Of a stretch of 64,000 nucleotides of DNA, positions 9,950 to 19,380 are shown one piece after another (within the stretch, counting starts at the first letter, position 1; each line of letters opens with the position of its first letter). The position numbers and the translations under genes were made by a program. Below the pieces are notes generated by a model, which worked only from the letters and a program-made list of their open reading frames with translations, was not told the origin of the DNA and did no database searches. Origin of the DNA: Endozoicomonas sp. GU-1 (GTDB taxonomy: Bacteria > Pseudomonadota > Gammaproteobacteria > Pseudomonadales > Endozoicomonadaceae); contig NZ_CP114771.1 of the NCBI RefSeq assembly GCF_027366395.1, positions 4,216,001 to 4,280,000 of the forward strand. Direction: 5' to 3'.

Positions 9950-12900
9950 TCACAGCCCTTGTAGGAACTCTTCCATCCAGTCATCGTTGTTGACCAGTTC
10001 TGACTCTGTCGCCAATGAATCCAATGTCGCCAACGAATCCAAATCCCATGCCACTATTTCATCAAGCCCAAGTGGGTCTCTCCTCCTTTTCTCGCTGGCT
10101 TCATGCCATTCTTTCCGCGTTGCTGAATCCACTGCGTAGCTCATTTTGCAGATAGCAATGCTTAATTCAACATAAGTCATTCGGCTTCGGTGGGGTTCCA
10201 GCAGTTCAAGTTCTGCATTTCCCAATTCGCGAAAACGATCCAGAGCTTCCATTGCCGCGTCAAAGTCAGATAGCGGCCCTTGAATGCGACGGTTGGAAAC
10301 CTGGTTCCCTTGAGTTGATGTGCTTGCCCTTGCTGGAAGTCCTTGCTGAGGGATTGATGTTACTACTGGCGTTTTTGCTGGCTCAATCTGTTCCAACTTG
10401 GCAACCACTGCTTTCTTAACGAGGTCTGGAACCATGCCGTCTTTATCATCTTTGATAACCGGGTTGAGTGCCGTGCATAAACGGGCGTTTAGCTGGCCGC
10501 TGCTGGCATAGTGTTCAAGAGATGACCAGACCGCAGGCTTTAAGGGTTTATGGCAATTGATTAGTCTAATAATCAGAGAGGGTGCTACCAAGTGTGGTAT
10601 TTTTTTCGGCTTGGCTTTCTTGGGCTCTTTGGTTCTCGCTTGCATTTGGGCTAATTTTGCCTCAAGCCTGATCGCATAGAGATCGCGCTTGTCCTGAGGC
10701 TTTTTATACCATTGTTCTGTGAACTCGGTTGCCTTGAAAAAGGCGGTTAACTGTTGCAATGTCCAGTTCTTGATAACAAAGTCGGTATCTCTCGGGGTAA
10801 ACTCTGGATTTTGGAGTACCACCGGATCGCCGTCGTCTGGCAAAACGGTTAGTCTGTGATTCTTGAATTGATATTCTGTTTGTTCAAGCTCAATTAACAT
10901 GGCCGTGATAAAGCGCCACAGGCGTTCCTGGCCCGACATGGCGGGATCACCACCGACCATCACCCCTCTTTTATCACCTGTTGACACTCGGTTTGAAAAG
11001 CAGAGATCCGGTATTTTCCCTTGTTCAGGTAGAGCGTGGTTTGTGAGCAGCATTCCTGCCAGCAACCGTTGCTGAATCGTTACATCAGGAGCGGTTTCAG
11101 GGGTAGCCTGATAGTCAAGACAGGCATCCATGAATTGCTGCATCTTGTGTTGTCCAAGCACCCGATGTAACCCGCGCCACTGTGAGATGGTGGGTAAGGT
11201 TTTGAATAGCTCATCCATCTTATCCGCGTATTTTGAGCGGTTATCTTCTGATTGTTGCCAGAGAATCTCCAGCATCGTGCGTTTGGATTGCGTGAAGTCA
11301 AATTGCTGGCCAAGCTGTTGGCAAAGTGGTTTTAATCCATACCACTGTTCCTGAGTCGGGGCTGGCTTCAGGTTTCTGCACAGTTCAAGGTATTCCTGCC
11401 TCTCAGATTCAGGGAGTTGCGTTAGTGCAAATTTTGTTAAAGCCAGTGGTGCAGGAATGGATAATGCCTTAGTGAGTACTCCTTTGTAGCGTGGATTTTC
11501 AAGATATTTTTCAATCCAGAACTGGATACCAGTTCCTCCATGGATAGCCAATATCGGTAGCAATGATTTCAGCGCAGTACGAACAGCCACTCTGTCATTT
11601 CGAGGACTCTTGTGGGCAGCCAGATATTGTTGGAATTCGGCAATTTTCATGCGCCATTTTGCGGGCCCAGAGAAGAACAGAGCCAGTGCTTTCATTTGAC
11701 TCGATTCTAAAAGATCTTCATCACTATTGTCGTCTCCATGTTCAGTGGTACAACCATGCTGATTAAGACATTGGCGAAGTGTTTTCTCATTTTCAGTCAG
11801 TTTTTCTCCTGAGGGCAAACCAAAACTTGCAAATATTCGGCAAGAAAGTTTCAGAATATTCTTATTTTCATCCGAGGGTAGCCATTGAACGAACGCCTCC
11901 ACCTTCGCTTTGTCGGGCAAGCCTTTGCCATTACACATGGAGGAAAAGGCCCGCAGCAGTTCCAGGCTGAATTCGCCGTTCACCTTCCAGCACTGCCACG
12001 CTTTGAGCGCTTCCACCTTTGCTTTGTCGGGCAAGCCGTTGCCATTACACATGGAGGAAAAGGCCCGCAGCAGTTCCAGGCTGAATTCGCCGTTCACCTT
12101 CCAGCACTCCCACGCTTTGAGCGCTTCCACCTTCGCTTTGTCGGGCAAGCCCCTACTGCTCATCATGGAGGAAAAGGCCCGCAGCAGTTCCAGGCTGAAT
12201 TCGCCGTTCACCTGCCAGCACTCCCACGCTTTGAGCGCTTCCACCTTCGCTTTGTCGGGCAAGCCCCTACTGCTCATCATGGAGGAAAAGGCCCGCAGCA
12301 GTTCCAGGCTGAATTCGCCGTTCACCTTCCAGCACTCCCACGCTTTGAGCGCTTCCACCTTCGCTTTGTCGGGCAAGCCTTTGCCATGACACATGGAGGA
12401 AAAGGCCCGCAGCAGGTCCAGGCTGAATTCGCCGTTCACCTTCCAGCACTCCCACGCTTTGAGCGCTTCCACCTTCGCTTTGTCGGGCAAGCCCCTACTG
12501 CTCATCATGGAGGAAAAGGCCCGCAGCAGTTCCAGGCTGAATTCGCCGTTCACCTTCCAGCACTCCCACGCTTTGAGCGCTTCCACCTTCGCTTTGTCGG
12601 GCAAGCCTTTGCCATTACACATGGAGGAAAAGGCCCGCAGCAGTTCCAGGCTGAATTCGCCGTTCACCTTCCAGCACTCCCACGCCACGCACGCTTCCAC
12701 CTTCGCTTTGTCGGGCAAGCCCCTACTGCTCATCATCGAGGAAAAGGCCCGCAGCAGTTCCAGGCTGAATTCGCCGTTCACCTTCCAGCACTCCCACGCT
12801 TTGAGCGCTTCCACCTTCGCTTTGTCGGGCAAGCCTTTGCCATGACACATGGAGGAAAAGGCCCGCAGCAGTTCCAGACTGAATTCGCCGTTCACCTTCC

Positions 12901-14173
12901 AGCACTCCCACGCTTTGAGCGCTTCCACCTTCGCTTTGTCGGGCAAGCCTTTGCCATTACACATGGAGGAAAAGGCCCGCAGCAGTTCCAGGCTGAATTC
13001 GCCGTTCACCTTCCAGCACTCCCACGCTTTGAGCGCTTCCACCTTCGCTTTGTCGGGCAAGCCTTTGCCATTACACATGGAGGAAAAGGCCCGCAACAGT
13101 TCCAGGCTGAATTCGCCGTTCACCTTCCAGCACTCCCACGCTTTGAGCGCTTCCACCTTCGCTTTGTCGGGCAAGCCTTTGCCATTACACATGGAGGAAA
13201 AGGCCCGCAGCAGTTCCAGGCTGAATTCGCCGTTCACCTGCCAGCACTCCCACGCCACGAACGCTTCCACCTTCGCTTTGTCGGGCATGCCTTTGCCATG
13301 ACACATGGAGGCAATCTGTTTCAAGCATGGGTTAGCAGCAACCGCCTGAATGTTTTCCTCGCTTTCTTCTGCAAACTTTTTTATCTGAGTCTTCGACTTG
13401 AGCATGCTGGTAAGGCAGCTGGTATTGGTAATCTGCTGGGGATTGACAGCTAAAAAGAACGTGTTGGCCCTGGCAAAATAGCCTTTGAAAGTCTGAGAAT
13501 CTTTAACAATGCTGAAGTTTTTTAACTTGGAAAAGAGGGAATGCGCGGGCGGCTTTCCCCTGTCTCGCGCTAACTGGATTTTCCTGTCTTTGAGGTTTTT
13601 CAGAAGAGTCCCGGCATTCGTTAATATTGCTTGAATTTCTTGATTATTGAAATGTGTTCGCAGTTCATTTTGCTGGCTTAGAGAAAATTCTGAAATTGAT
13701 GTTTCACTGTTAATTTCTGTAGTGAGCGGTACATCCTTCATTGGTTCAGGCATGACCTGCACCATCGCTGAGGTATGTTCATTGCCAGTTAATAGCCTGT
13801 TGTCGCTGAGGGTTGGTAGGTTTCTTGATAGGAAACTGATCACTCCCGGAAGCCTGGAAGCTGCGTCAGCAGGCATGGCCGGTTCGGTCTCCATTGGCTC
13901 CGGATTAGCAGGTAGCGAAGTTGCAGAACACATAATACGCATGCTGTTGTCAGTAACACGCCTGCGCTTTATGGATGGGATGGGCCCGGATTCAGATTGC
14001 AGTTGATGCGGTGGAAATGTTCCAGTGCCCGTTGTTGTCTGTTCCACCCGGTAACCTGACATGGATCGCTTTCTTCCTTGTTTTCGGCTGTTTGCTGGCC
14101 GGTGCCTTCCGGCTTTAGTGGCTGTTAACGGGGATGCCGTGTCTGCGGTTACTGAGGAGGAAGGTGACTGCAT
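9950..14173 (-). CDS. A3: 38-residue-repeat protein, 1407 aa
   Basis: Shortest complete family-A paralog: N-terminal region 1-286, 12 full repeats plus the terminal one (about 287-763), C-terminal domain 763-1407. Variable sites N to C: CHGK/FV, CNGK/LK x3, CHGK/LK, MSSR/CV, CNGK/LK, MSSR/LK, CHGK/LK, MSSR/LK x2, CNGN/LK, CNGK/FV. Singletons: CV in repeat 6, CNGN in repeat 12, WQV instead of WKV in repeats 1 and 10, WQCW in repeat 12. Its C-terminal domain is nearly identical to that of A4, more so than to A2, so a recent duplication or gene conversion joined this pair. The terminal QGL and the acidic tail are intact. Confidence 0.9.
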   Translation of the reverse strand: MQSPSSSVTADTASPLTATKAGRHRPANSRKQGRKRSMSGYRVEQTTTGTGTFPPHQLQSESGPIPSIKRRRVTDNSMRIMCSATSLPANPEPMETEPAMPADAASRLPGVISFLSRNLPTLSDNRLLTGNEHTSAMVQVMPEPMKDVPLTTEINSETSISEFSLSQQNELRTHFNNQEIQAILTNAGTLLKNLKDRKIQLARDRGKPPAHSLFSKLKNFSIVKDSQTFKGYFARANTFFLAVNPQQITNTSCLTSMLKSKTQIKKFAEESEENIQAVAANPCLKQIASMCHGKGMPDKAKVEAFVAWECWQVNGEFSLELLRAFSSMCNGKGLPDKAKVEALKAWECWKVNGEFSLELLRAFSSMCNGKGLPDKAKVEALKAWECWKVNGEFSLELLRAFSSMCNGKGLPDKAKVEALKAWECWKVNGEFSLELLRAFSSMCHGKGLPDKAKVEALKAWECWKVNGEFSLELLRAFSSMMSSRGLPDKAKVEACVAWECWKVNGEFSLELLRAFSSMCNGKGLPDKAKVEALKAWECWKVNGEFSLELLRAFSSMMSSRGLPDKAKVEALKAWECWKVNGEFSLDLLRAFSSMCHGKGLPDKAKVEALKAWECWKVNGEFSLELLRAFSSMMSSRGLPDKAKVEALKAWECWQVNGEFSLELLRAFSSMMSSRGLPDKAKVEALKAWECWKVNGEFSLELLRAFSSMCNGNGLPDKAKVEALKAWQCWKVNGEFSLELLRAFSSMCNGKGLPDKAKVEAFVQWLPSDENKNILKLSCRIFASFGLPSGEKLTENEKTLRQCLNQHGCTTEHGDDNSDEDLLESSQMKALALFFSGPAKWRMKIAEFQQYLAAHKSPRNDRVAVRTALKSLLPILAIHGGTGIQFWIEKYLENPRYKGVLTKALSIPAPLALTKFALTQLPESERQEYLELCRNLKPAPTQEQWYGLKPLCQQLGQQFDFTQSKRTMLEILWQQSEDNRSKYADKMDELFKTLPTISQWRGLHRVLGQHKMQQFMDACLDYQATPETAPDVTIQQRLLAGMLLTNHALPEQGKIPDLCFSNRVSTGDKRGVMVGGDPAMSGQERLWRFITAMLIELEQTEYQFKNHRLTVLPDDGDPVVLQNPEFTPRDTDFVIKNWTLQQLTAFFKATEFTEQWYKKPQDKRDLYAIRLEAKLAQMQARTKEPKKAKPKKIPHLVAPSLIIRLINCHKPLKPAVWSSLEHYASSGQLNARLCTALNPVIKDDKDGMVPDLVKKAVVAKLEQIEPAKTPVVTSIPQQGLPARASTSTQGNQVSNRRIQGPLSDFDAAMEALDRFRELGNAELELLEPHRSRMTYVELSIAICKMSYAVDSATRKEWHEASEKRRRDPLGLDEIVAWDLDSLATLDSLATESELVNNDDWMEEFLQGL

Positions 14174-14397
14174 GGTTTCTTCGGGGATTACCTGTTTCCA
14201 GTTGGAGAATCGTCTGGGGATGACAACAATAGAACTGACCTGGTCAGCCCGGTAAAGTTCCAGGCAGCCGGTATCAGGGAAGGCTGACCTGTTTTGTCAG
14301 GCATTCTGGAGAATCAGAGTGCAGACGAGCTTTGTCGTCATTTGAACGGTCGAATAAATATTGAAGCAGTCGTATACACCGATGCAAGCCTTGCATA
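14174..14397. other. 224-bp spacer A3/A4 with decayed IS1595 fragment
   Basis: Third copy of the short, derived spacer. The IS1595 relic lies at about 14294-14406. Confidence 0.6.
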
Positions 14398-17300
14398 TCA
14401 CAGCCCTTGTAGGAACTCTTCCATCCAGTCATCGTTGTTGACCAGTTCTGACTCTGTCGCCAATGAATCCAATGTCGCCAACGAATCCAAATCCCATGCC
14501 ACTATTTCATCAAGCCCAAGTGGGTCTCTCCTCCTTTTCTCGCTGGCTTCATGCCATTCTTTCCGCGTTGCTGAATCCACTGCGTAGCTCATTTTGCAGA
14601 TAGCAATGCTTAATTCAACATAAGTCATTCGGCTTCGGTGGGGTTCCAGCAGTTCAAGTTCTGCATTTCCCAATTCGCGAAAACGATCCAGAGCTTCCAT
14701 TGCCGCGTCAAAGTCAGATAGCGGCCCTTGAATGCGACGGTTGGCAACCTGGTTCCCTTGAGTTGATGTGCTTGCCCTTGCTGGAAGTCCTTGCTGAGGG
14801 ATTGATGTTACTACTGGCGTTTTTGCTGGCTCAATCTGTTCCAACTTGGCAACCACTGCTTTCTTAACGAGGTCTGGAACCATGCCGTCTTTATCATCTT
14901 TGATAACCGGGTTGAGTGCCGTGCATAAACGGGCGTTTAGCTGGCCGCTGCTGGCATAGTGTTCAAGAGATGACCAGACCGCAGGCTTTAAGGGTTTATT
15001 GCAATTGATTAGTCTAATAATCAGAGAGGGTGCTACCAAGTGTGGTATTTTTTTCGGCTTGGCTTTCTTGGGCTCTTTGGTTCTCGCTTGCATTTGGGCT
15101 AATTTTGCCTCAAGCCTGATCGCATAGAGATCGCGCTTGTCCTGAGGCTTTTTATACCATTGTTCTGTGAACTCGGTTGCCTTGAAAAAGGCGGTTAACT
15201 GTTGCAATGTCCAGTTCTTGATAACAAAGTCGGTATCTCTCGGGGTAAACTCTGGATTTTGGAGTACCACCGGATCGCCATCGTCTGGCAAAACGGTTAG
15301 TCTGTGATTCTTGAATTGATATTCTGTTTGTTCAAGCTCAATTAACATGGCCGTGATAAAGCGCCACAGGCGTTCCTGGCCCGACATGGCGGGATCACCA
15401 CCGACCATCACCCCTCTTTTATCACCTGTTGACACTCGGTTTGAAAAGCAGAGATCCGGTATTTTCCCTTGTTCAGGTAGAGCGTGGTTTGTGAGCAGCA
15501 TTCCTGCCAGCAACCGTTGCTGAATCGTTACATCAGGAGCGGTTTCAGGGGTAGCCTGATAGTCAAGACAGGCATCCATGAATTGCTGCATCTTGTGTTG
15601 TCCAAGCACCCGATGTAACCCGCGCCACTGTGAGATGGTGGGTAAGGTTTTGAATAGCTCATCCATCTTATCCGCGTATTTTGAGCGGTTATCTTCTGAT
15701 TGTTGCCAGAGAATCTCCAGCATCGTGCGTTTGGATTGCGTGAAGTCAAATTGCTGGCCAAGCTGTTGGCAAAGTGGTTTTAATCCATACCACTGTTCCT
15801 GAGTCGGGGCTGGCTTCAGGTTTCTGCACAGTTCAAGGTATTCCTGCCTCTCAGATTCAGGGAGTTGCGTTAGTGCAAATTTTGTTAAAGCCAGTGGTGC
15901 AGGAATGGCTAATGCCTGAGTGAGTACTCCTTTGCAGCGTGGATTTTCACGATATTTTTCCATCCAGAACTGGATACCAGTTCCTCCATGGATAGCCAAT
16001 ATCGGTAGCAATGATTGCAGCGCAGCACGAACAGCCACTCTGTCATGTCGAGGACTCTTGTGGGCCGCCAGATATTGTTGGAATTCGGCAATTTTCATGC
16101 GCCATTTTGCGGGCCCAGAGAAGAACAGAGCCAGTGCTTTCATTTGACTCGATTCTAAAAGATCTTCATCACTATTGTCGTCGCCATGTTCAGTGGTACA
16201 ACCATGCTGATTAAGACATTGGCGAAGTGTTTTCTCATTTTCAGTCAGTTTTTCTCCTGAGGGCAAACCAAAACTGGCAAATATTCGGCAAGAAAGTTTC
16301 AGAATATTCTTATTTTCATCCGAGGGTAGCCATTGAACGAACGCTTCCACCTTCGCTTTGTCGGGCAAGCCCCTACCGCTCATCATGGAGGAAAAGGCCC
16401 GCAGCAGTTCCAGGCTGAATTCGCCGTTCACCTTCCAGCACTCCCACGCCACGAACGCTTCTACCTTCGCTTTGTCGGGCAAGCCTTTGCCATGACACAT
16501 GGAGGAAAAGGCCCGCAGCAGTTCCAGGCTGAATTCGCCGTTCACCTTCCAGCACTCCCACGCTTTGAGCGCTTCCACCTTCGCTTTGTCGGGCAAGCCT
16601 TTGCCATGACACATGGAGGAAAAGGCCCGCAGCAGTTCCAGGCTGAATTCGCCGTTCACCTTCCAGCACTCCCACGCTTTGAGCGCTTCCACCTTCGCTT
16701 TGTCGGGCAAGCCTTTGCCATGACACATGGAGGAAAAGGCCCGCAGCAGTTCCAGGCTGAATTCGCCGTTCACCTTCCAGCACTCCCACGCTTTGAGCGC
16801 TTCCACCTTCGCTTTGTCGGGCAAGCCTTTGCCATGACACATGGAGGAAAAGGCCCGCAGCAGTTCCAGGCTGAATTCGCCGTTCACCTTCCAGCACTCC
16901 CACGCCAAAAACGCTTCCACCTTCGCTTGGTCGGGCAAGCCTTTGCCATTACACATGGAGGAAAAGGCCCGCAGCAGTTCCAGGCTGAATTCGCCGTTCA
17001 CCTTCCAGCACTCCCACGCTTTGAGCGCTTCCACCTTCGCTTTGTCGGGCAAGCCTTTGCCATGACACATGGAGGAAAAGGCCCGCAGCAGTTCCAGGCT
17101 GAATTCGCCGTTCACCTTCCAGCACTCCCACGCTTTGAGCGCTTCCACCTTCGCTTTGTCGGGCAAGCCCCTACTGCTCATCATGGAGGAAAAGGCCCGC
17201 AGCAGTTCCAGGCTGAATTCGCCGTTCACCTTCCAGCACTCCCAGGCCACGAACGCTTCCACCTTCGCTTTGTCGGGCAAGCCCCTACTGCTCATCATGG

Positions 17301-18849
17301 AGGAAAAGGCCCGCAGCAGTTCCAGGCTGAACTCGCCGTTCACCTTCCAGCACTCCCACGCTTTGAGTGCTTTCACCTTCACTTTGTCGGGCAAGCCTTT
17401 GCCATGACACATGGAGGAAAAGGCCCGCAGCAGTTCCAGGCTGAATTCGCCGTTCACCTTCCAGCACTCCCACGCTTTGAGCGCTTCCACCTTCGCTTTG
17501 TCGGGCAAGCCTTTGCCATGACACATGGAGGAAAAGGCCCGCAGCAGTTCCAGGCTGAATTCGCCGTTCACCTTCCAGCACTCCCACGCTTTGAGCGCTT
17601 CCACCTTCGCTTTGTCGGGCAAGCCTTTGCCATGACACATGGAGGAAAAGGCCCGCAGCAGTTCCAGGCTGAATTCGCCGTTCACCTTCCAGCACTCCCA
17701 CGCCACCAACGCTTCTACCTTCGCTTTGTCGGGCAAGCCTTTGCCATGACACATGGAGGAAAAGGCCCGCAGCAGTTCCAGGCTGAATTCGCCGTTCACC
17801 TTCCAGCACTCCCACGCCAAAAACGCTTCCACCTTCGCTTTGTCGGGCAAGCCTTTGCCATTACACATGGAGGAAAAGGCCCGCAGCAGTTCCAGGCTGA
17901 ATTCGCCGTTCACCTTCCAGCATTCCCACGCCACGAACGCTTCCACCTTCGTTTTGTCGGGCAAGCCTTTGCCATTACACATGGAGGCAATCTGTTTCAA
18001 GCATGGGTTAGCAGCAACCGCCTGAATGTTTTCCTCGCTTTCTTCTGCAAACTTTTTTATCTGAGTCTTCGAGTAGAGCATGCTGGTAAGGCAGCTGGTA
18101 TTGGTAATCTGCTGGGGATTGACAGCTAAAAAGAATGTGTTGGCCTTGGCAAAATAGCCTTTGAAAGTCTGAGAATCTTTAACAATGCTGAAGTTTTTTA
18201 ACTTGGAAAAGAGGGAATGTGCGGGCGGCTTTCCCCTGTCTCGCGCTAACTGGATTTTCCTGTCTTTGAGGTTTTTCAGAAGAGTCCCGGCATTCGTTAA
18301 TATTGCTTGAATTTCTTGATTATTGAAATGTGTTCGCAGTTCATTTTGCTGGCTTACAGAAAATTCTGAAATTGATGTTTCACTGTTAATTTCTGTAGTG
18401 AGCGGTACATCCTTCATTGGTTCAGGCATGACCTGCACCATCGCTGAGGTATGTTCATTGCCAGTTAATAGCCTGTTGTCGCTGACTGTTGGTAGATTTC
18501 TTGATAGGAAACTGATCACTCCCGGAAGCCTGGAAGCTGCGTCAGCAGGCGTGGCCGGTTCGGTCTCCATTGGCTCCGGATTAGCAGATAGCGAAGTTGC
18601 AGAACACACAATACGCCCGCTGTTGTCAGTAACACGCCTGCGCTTTATGGATGGGGTGGGCCCGGATTCAGATTGCAGTTGATGCGGTGGAAATGTTCCA
18701 GTGCCCGTTGTCGTCTGTTCCACCCGGTAACCTGACATGGATCGCTTTCTTTTTTGTTTTCGGCTGTTTGCCGGCCAGTGCCTTCCGGCTTCAGTGGATG
18801 TTAACGGGGATGCCGTGTCTGCGGTTACTGAGGAGGAAGGTGACTGCAT
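14398..18849 (-). CDS. A4: 38-residue-repeat protein, 1483 aa
   Basis: Start set at ATG 18849 by homology. The open frame reaches a TTG at 18957, but that codon exists only because A4's upstream sequence differs by a few bases, and the extension is non-initiating in the other paralogs. Layout: 1-286 N-terminal, 287-839 repeats (14 plus terminal), 839-1483 C-terminal. Variable sites N to C: CNGK/FV, CNGK/FL, CHGK/LV, CHGK/LK x3, MSSR/FV, MSSR/LK, CHGK/LK, CNGK/FL, CHGK/LK x3, CHGK/FV, MSGR/FV. This paralog is dominated by CHGK (9 of 15), unlike A2, which is dominated by MSSR. Repeat 6 carries KVKVKA. Its upstream spacer is the long ancestral form. Confidence 0.9.
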   Translation of the reverse strand: MQSPSSSVTADTASPLTSTEAGRHWPANSRKQKRKRSMSGYRVEQTTTGTGTFPPHQLQSESGPTPSIKRRRVTDNSGRIVCSATSLSANPEPMETEPATPADAASRLPGVISFLSRNLPTVSDNRLLTGNEHTSAMVQVMPEPMKDVPLTTEINSETSISEFSVSQQNELRTHFNNQEIQAILTNAGTLLKNLKDRKIQLARDRGKPPAHSLFSKLKNFSIVKDSQTFKGYFAKANTFFLAVNPQQITNTSCLTSMLYSKTQIKKFAEESEENIQAVAANPCLKQIASMCNGKGLPDKTKVEAFVAWECWKVNGEFSLELLRAFSSMCNGKGLPDKAKVEAFLAWECWKVNGEFSLELLRAFSSMCHGKGLPDKAKVEALVAWECWKVNGEFSLELLRAFSSMCHGKGLPDKAKVEALKAWECWKVNGEFSLELLRAFSSMCHGKGLPDKAKVEALKAWECWKVNGEFSLELLRAFSSMCHGKGLPDKVKVKALKAWECWKVNGEFSLELLRAFSSMMSSRGLPDKAKVEAFVAWECWKVNGEFSLELLRAFSSMMSSRGLPDKAKVEALKAWECWKVNGEFSLELLRAFSSMCHGKGLPDKAKVEALKAWECWKVNGEFSLELLRAFSSMCNGKGLPDQAKVEAFLAWECWKVNGEFSLELLRAFSSMCHGKGLPDKAKVEALKAWECWKVNGEFSLELLRAFSSMCHGKGLPDKAKVEALKAWECWKVNGEFSLELLRAFSSMCHGKGLPDKAKVEALKAWECWKVNGEFSLELLRAFSSMCHGKGLPDKAKVEAFVAWECWKVNGEFSLELLRAFSSMMSGRGLPDKAKVEAFVQWLPSDENKNILKLSCRIFASFGLPSGEKLTENEKTLRQCLNQHGCTTEHGDDNSDEDLLESSQMKALALFFSGPAKWRMKIAEFQQYLAAHKSPRHDRVAVRAALQSLLPILAIHGGTGIQFWMEKYRENPRCKGVLTQALAIPAPLALTKFALTQLPESERQEYLELCRNLKPAPTQEQWYGLKPLCQQLGQQFDFTQSKRTMLEILWQQSEDNRSKYADKMDELFKTLPTISQWRGLHRVLGQHKMQQFMDACLDYQATPETAPDVTIQQRLLAGMLLTNHALPEQGKIPDLCFSNRVSTGDKRGVMVGGDPAMSGQERLWRFITAMLIELEQTEYQFKNHRLTVLPDDGDPVVLQNPEFTPRDTDFVIKNWTLQQLTAFFKATEFTEQWYKKPQDKRDLYAIRLEAKLAQMQARTKEPKKAKPKKIPHLVAPSLIIRLINCNKPLKPAVWSSLEHYASSGQLNARLCTALNPVIKDDKDGMVPDLVKKAVVAKLEQIEPAKTPVVTSIPQQGLPARASTSTQGNQVANRRIQGPLSDFDAAMEALDRFRELGNAELELLEPHRSRMTYVELSIAICKMSYAVDSATRKEWHEASEKRRRDPLGLDEIVAWDLDSLATLDSLATESELVNNDDWMEEFLQGL

Positions 18850-19375
18850 GGTTTCTTCGGGGATTACCTGTTTCCAGTTGAAGAATCGTCTGGGGATGAC
18901 AACAATAGAACTGACCTGGTCAGCCCGGTAAAGTTCCAGGCAGCCGGTATCAAACAAGGCTGACCTGTTTTGTCAGGCACTCTGGCAGTGAGATGTGTTA
19001 CGGGATAGCGCACCGTTGGCTTTTACATTCCAGGGCAGGAGTGCTTCCAGCTTCTCAACCGTATCCGCATACGGCAGCTCCTCCAGTACGTAACAAATGT
19101 AATGAGAAGAAGACAGAGTGTCGACAAATACCGGTCATGGTAGCCAGAGACCCCGATAATCAGACAGTTGATGGCATTCTGGAGAATCAGGGTGCAGACG
19201 AGCTTTGTCGTCATTTGAACGGTCGAATAAATATTGAAGCAGTCGTATGCGCCGATGCAAGCCTTGTACATGAGAGGCTTGCGAGAACCTTGGGGTTCAC
19301 CTTTAAAGAACGGGTGTCATCCTCTGGAATACAGGTTATAGAAGGTGTTTTTCACCTGCAACGTGTGAATGCATA
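18850..19375. other. 526-bp ancestral spacer A4/A5 with IS66 and IS1595 relics
   Basis: Longer by 302 bp than the other four spacers. The excess is exactly two blocks: about 197 bp between 10-bp direct repeats GGCAYTCTGG (18976 and 19173), and about 105 bp (19267-19371). The other spacers look like this one after both deletions. Confidence 0.75.
18985..19092 (-). pseudogene. IS66 transposase C-terminal fragment
   Basis: On the minus strand the segment reads LEELPYADTVEKLEALLPWN, then a short tail and a stop. 'LP-A-TVE-LEALLPW' is the signature of the IS66 transposase C-terminus. Only about 35 codons remain, with no catalytic domain and no inverted repeat seen, so this is a relic. Confidence 0.7.
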
Positions 19376-19380
19376 TCACA
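19105..19380 (+). pseudogene. IS1595 (ISXO2-like) transposase fragment
   Basis: The plus-strand frame contains 'VARDPDNQTVDGILEN', 'ASLVHERLARTLGF' and 'VFHLQRVNAYHS'. The last resembles the 'HIQNVNAYHSR' motif near the catalytic Glu of ISXO2-type transposases. It starts without a proper N-terminus and runs into the 3' end of A5, where the A5 stop codon lies inside the motif. It is the least eroded of the five IS1595 relics in this array. Confidence 0.65.

Noticed and set aside
14398-18957. TTG start at 18957 for A4 (36 extra residues)
   Set aside because: The extension is conserved as sequence, but the other paralogs lack any start codon there and have an upstream in-frame TGA; ATG 18849 is shared by all.
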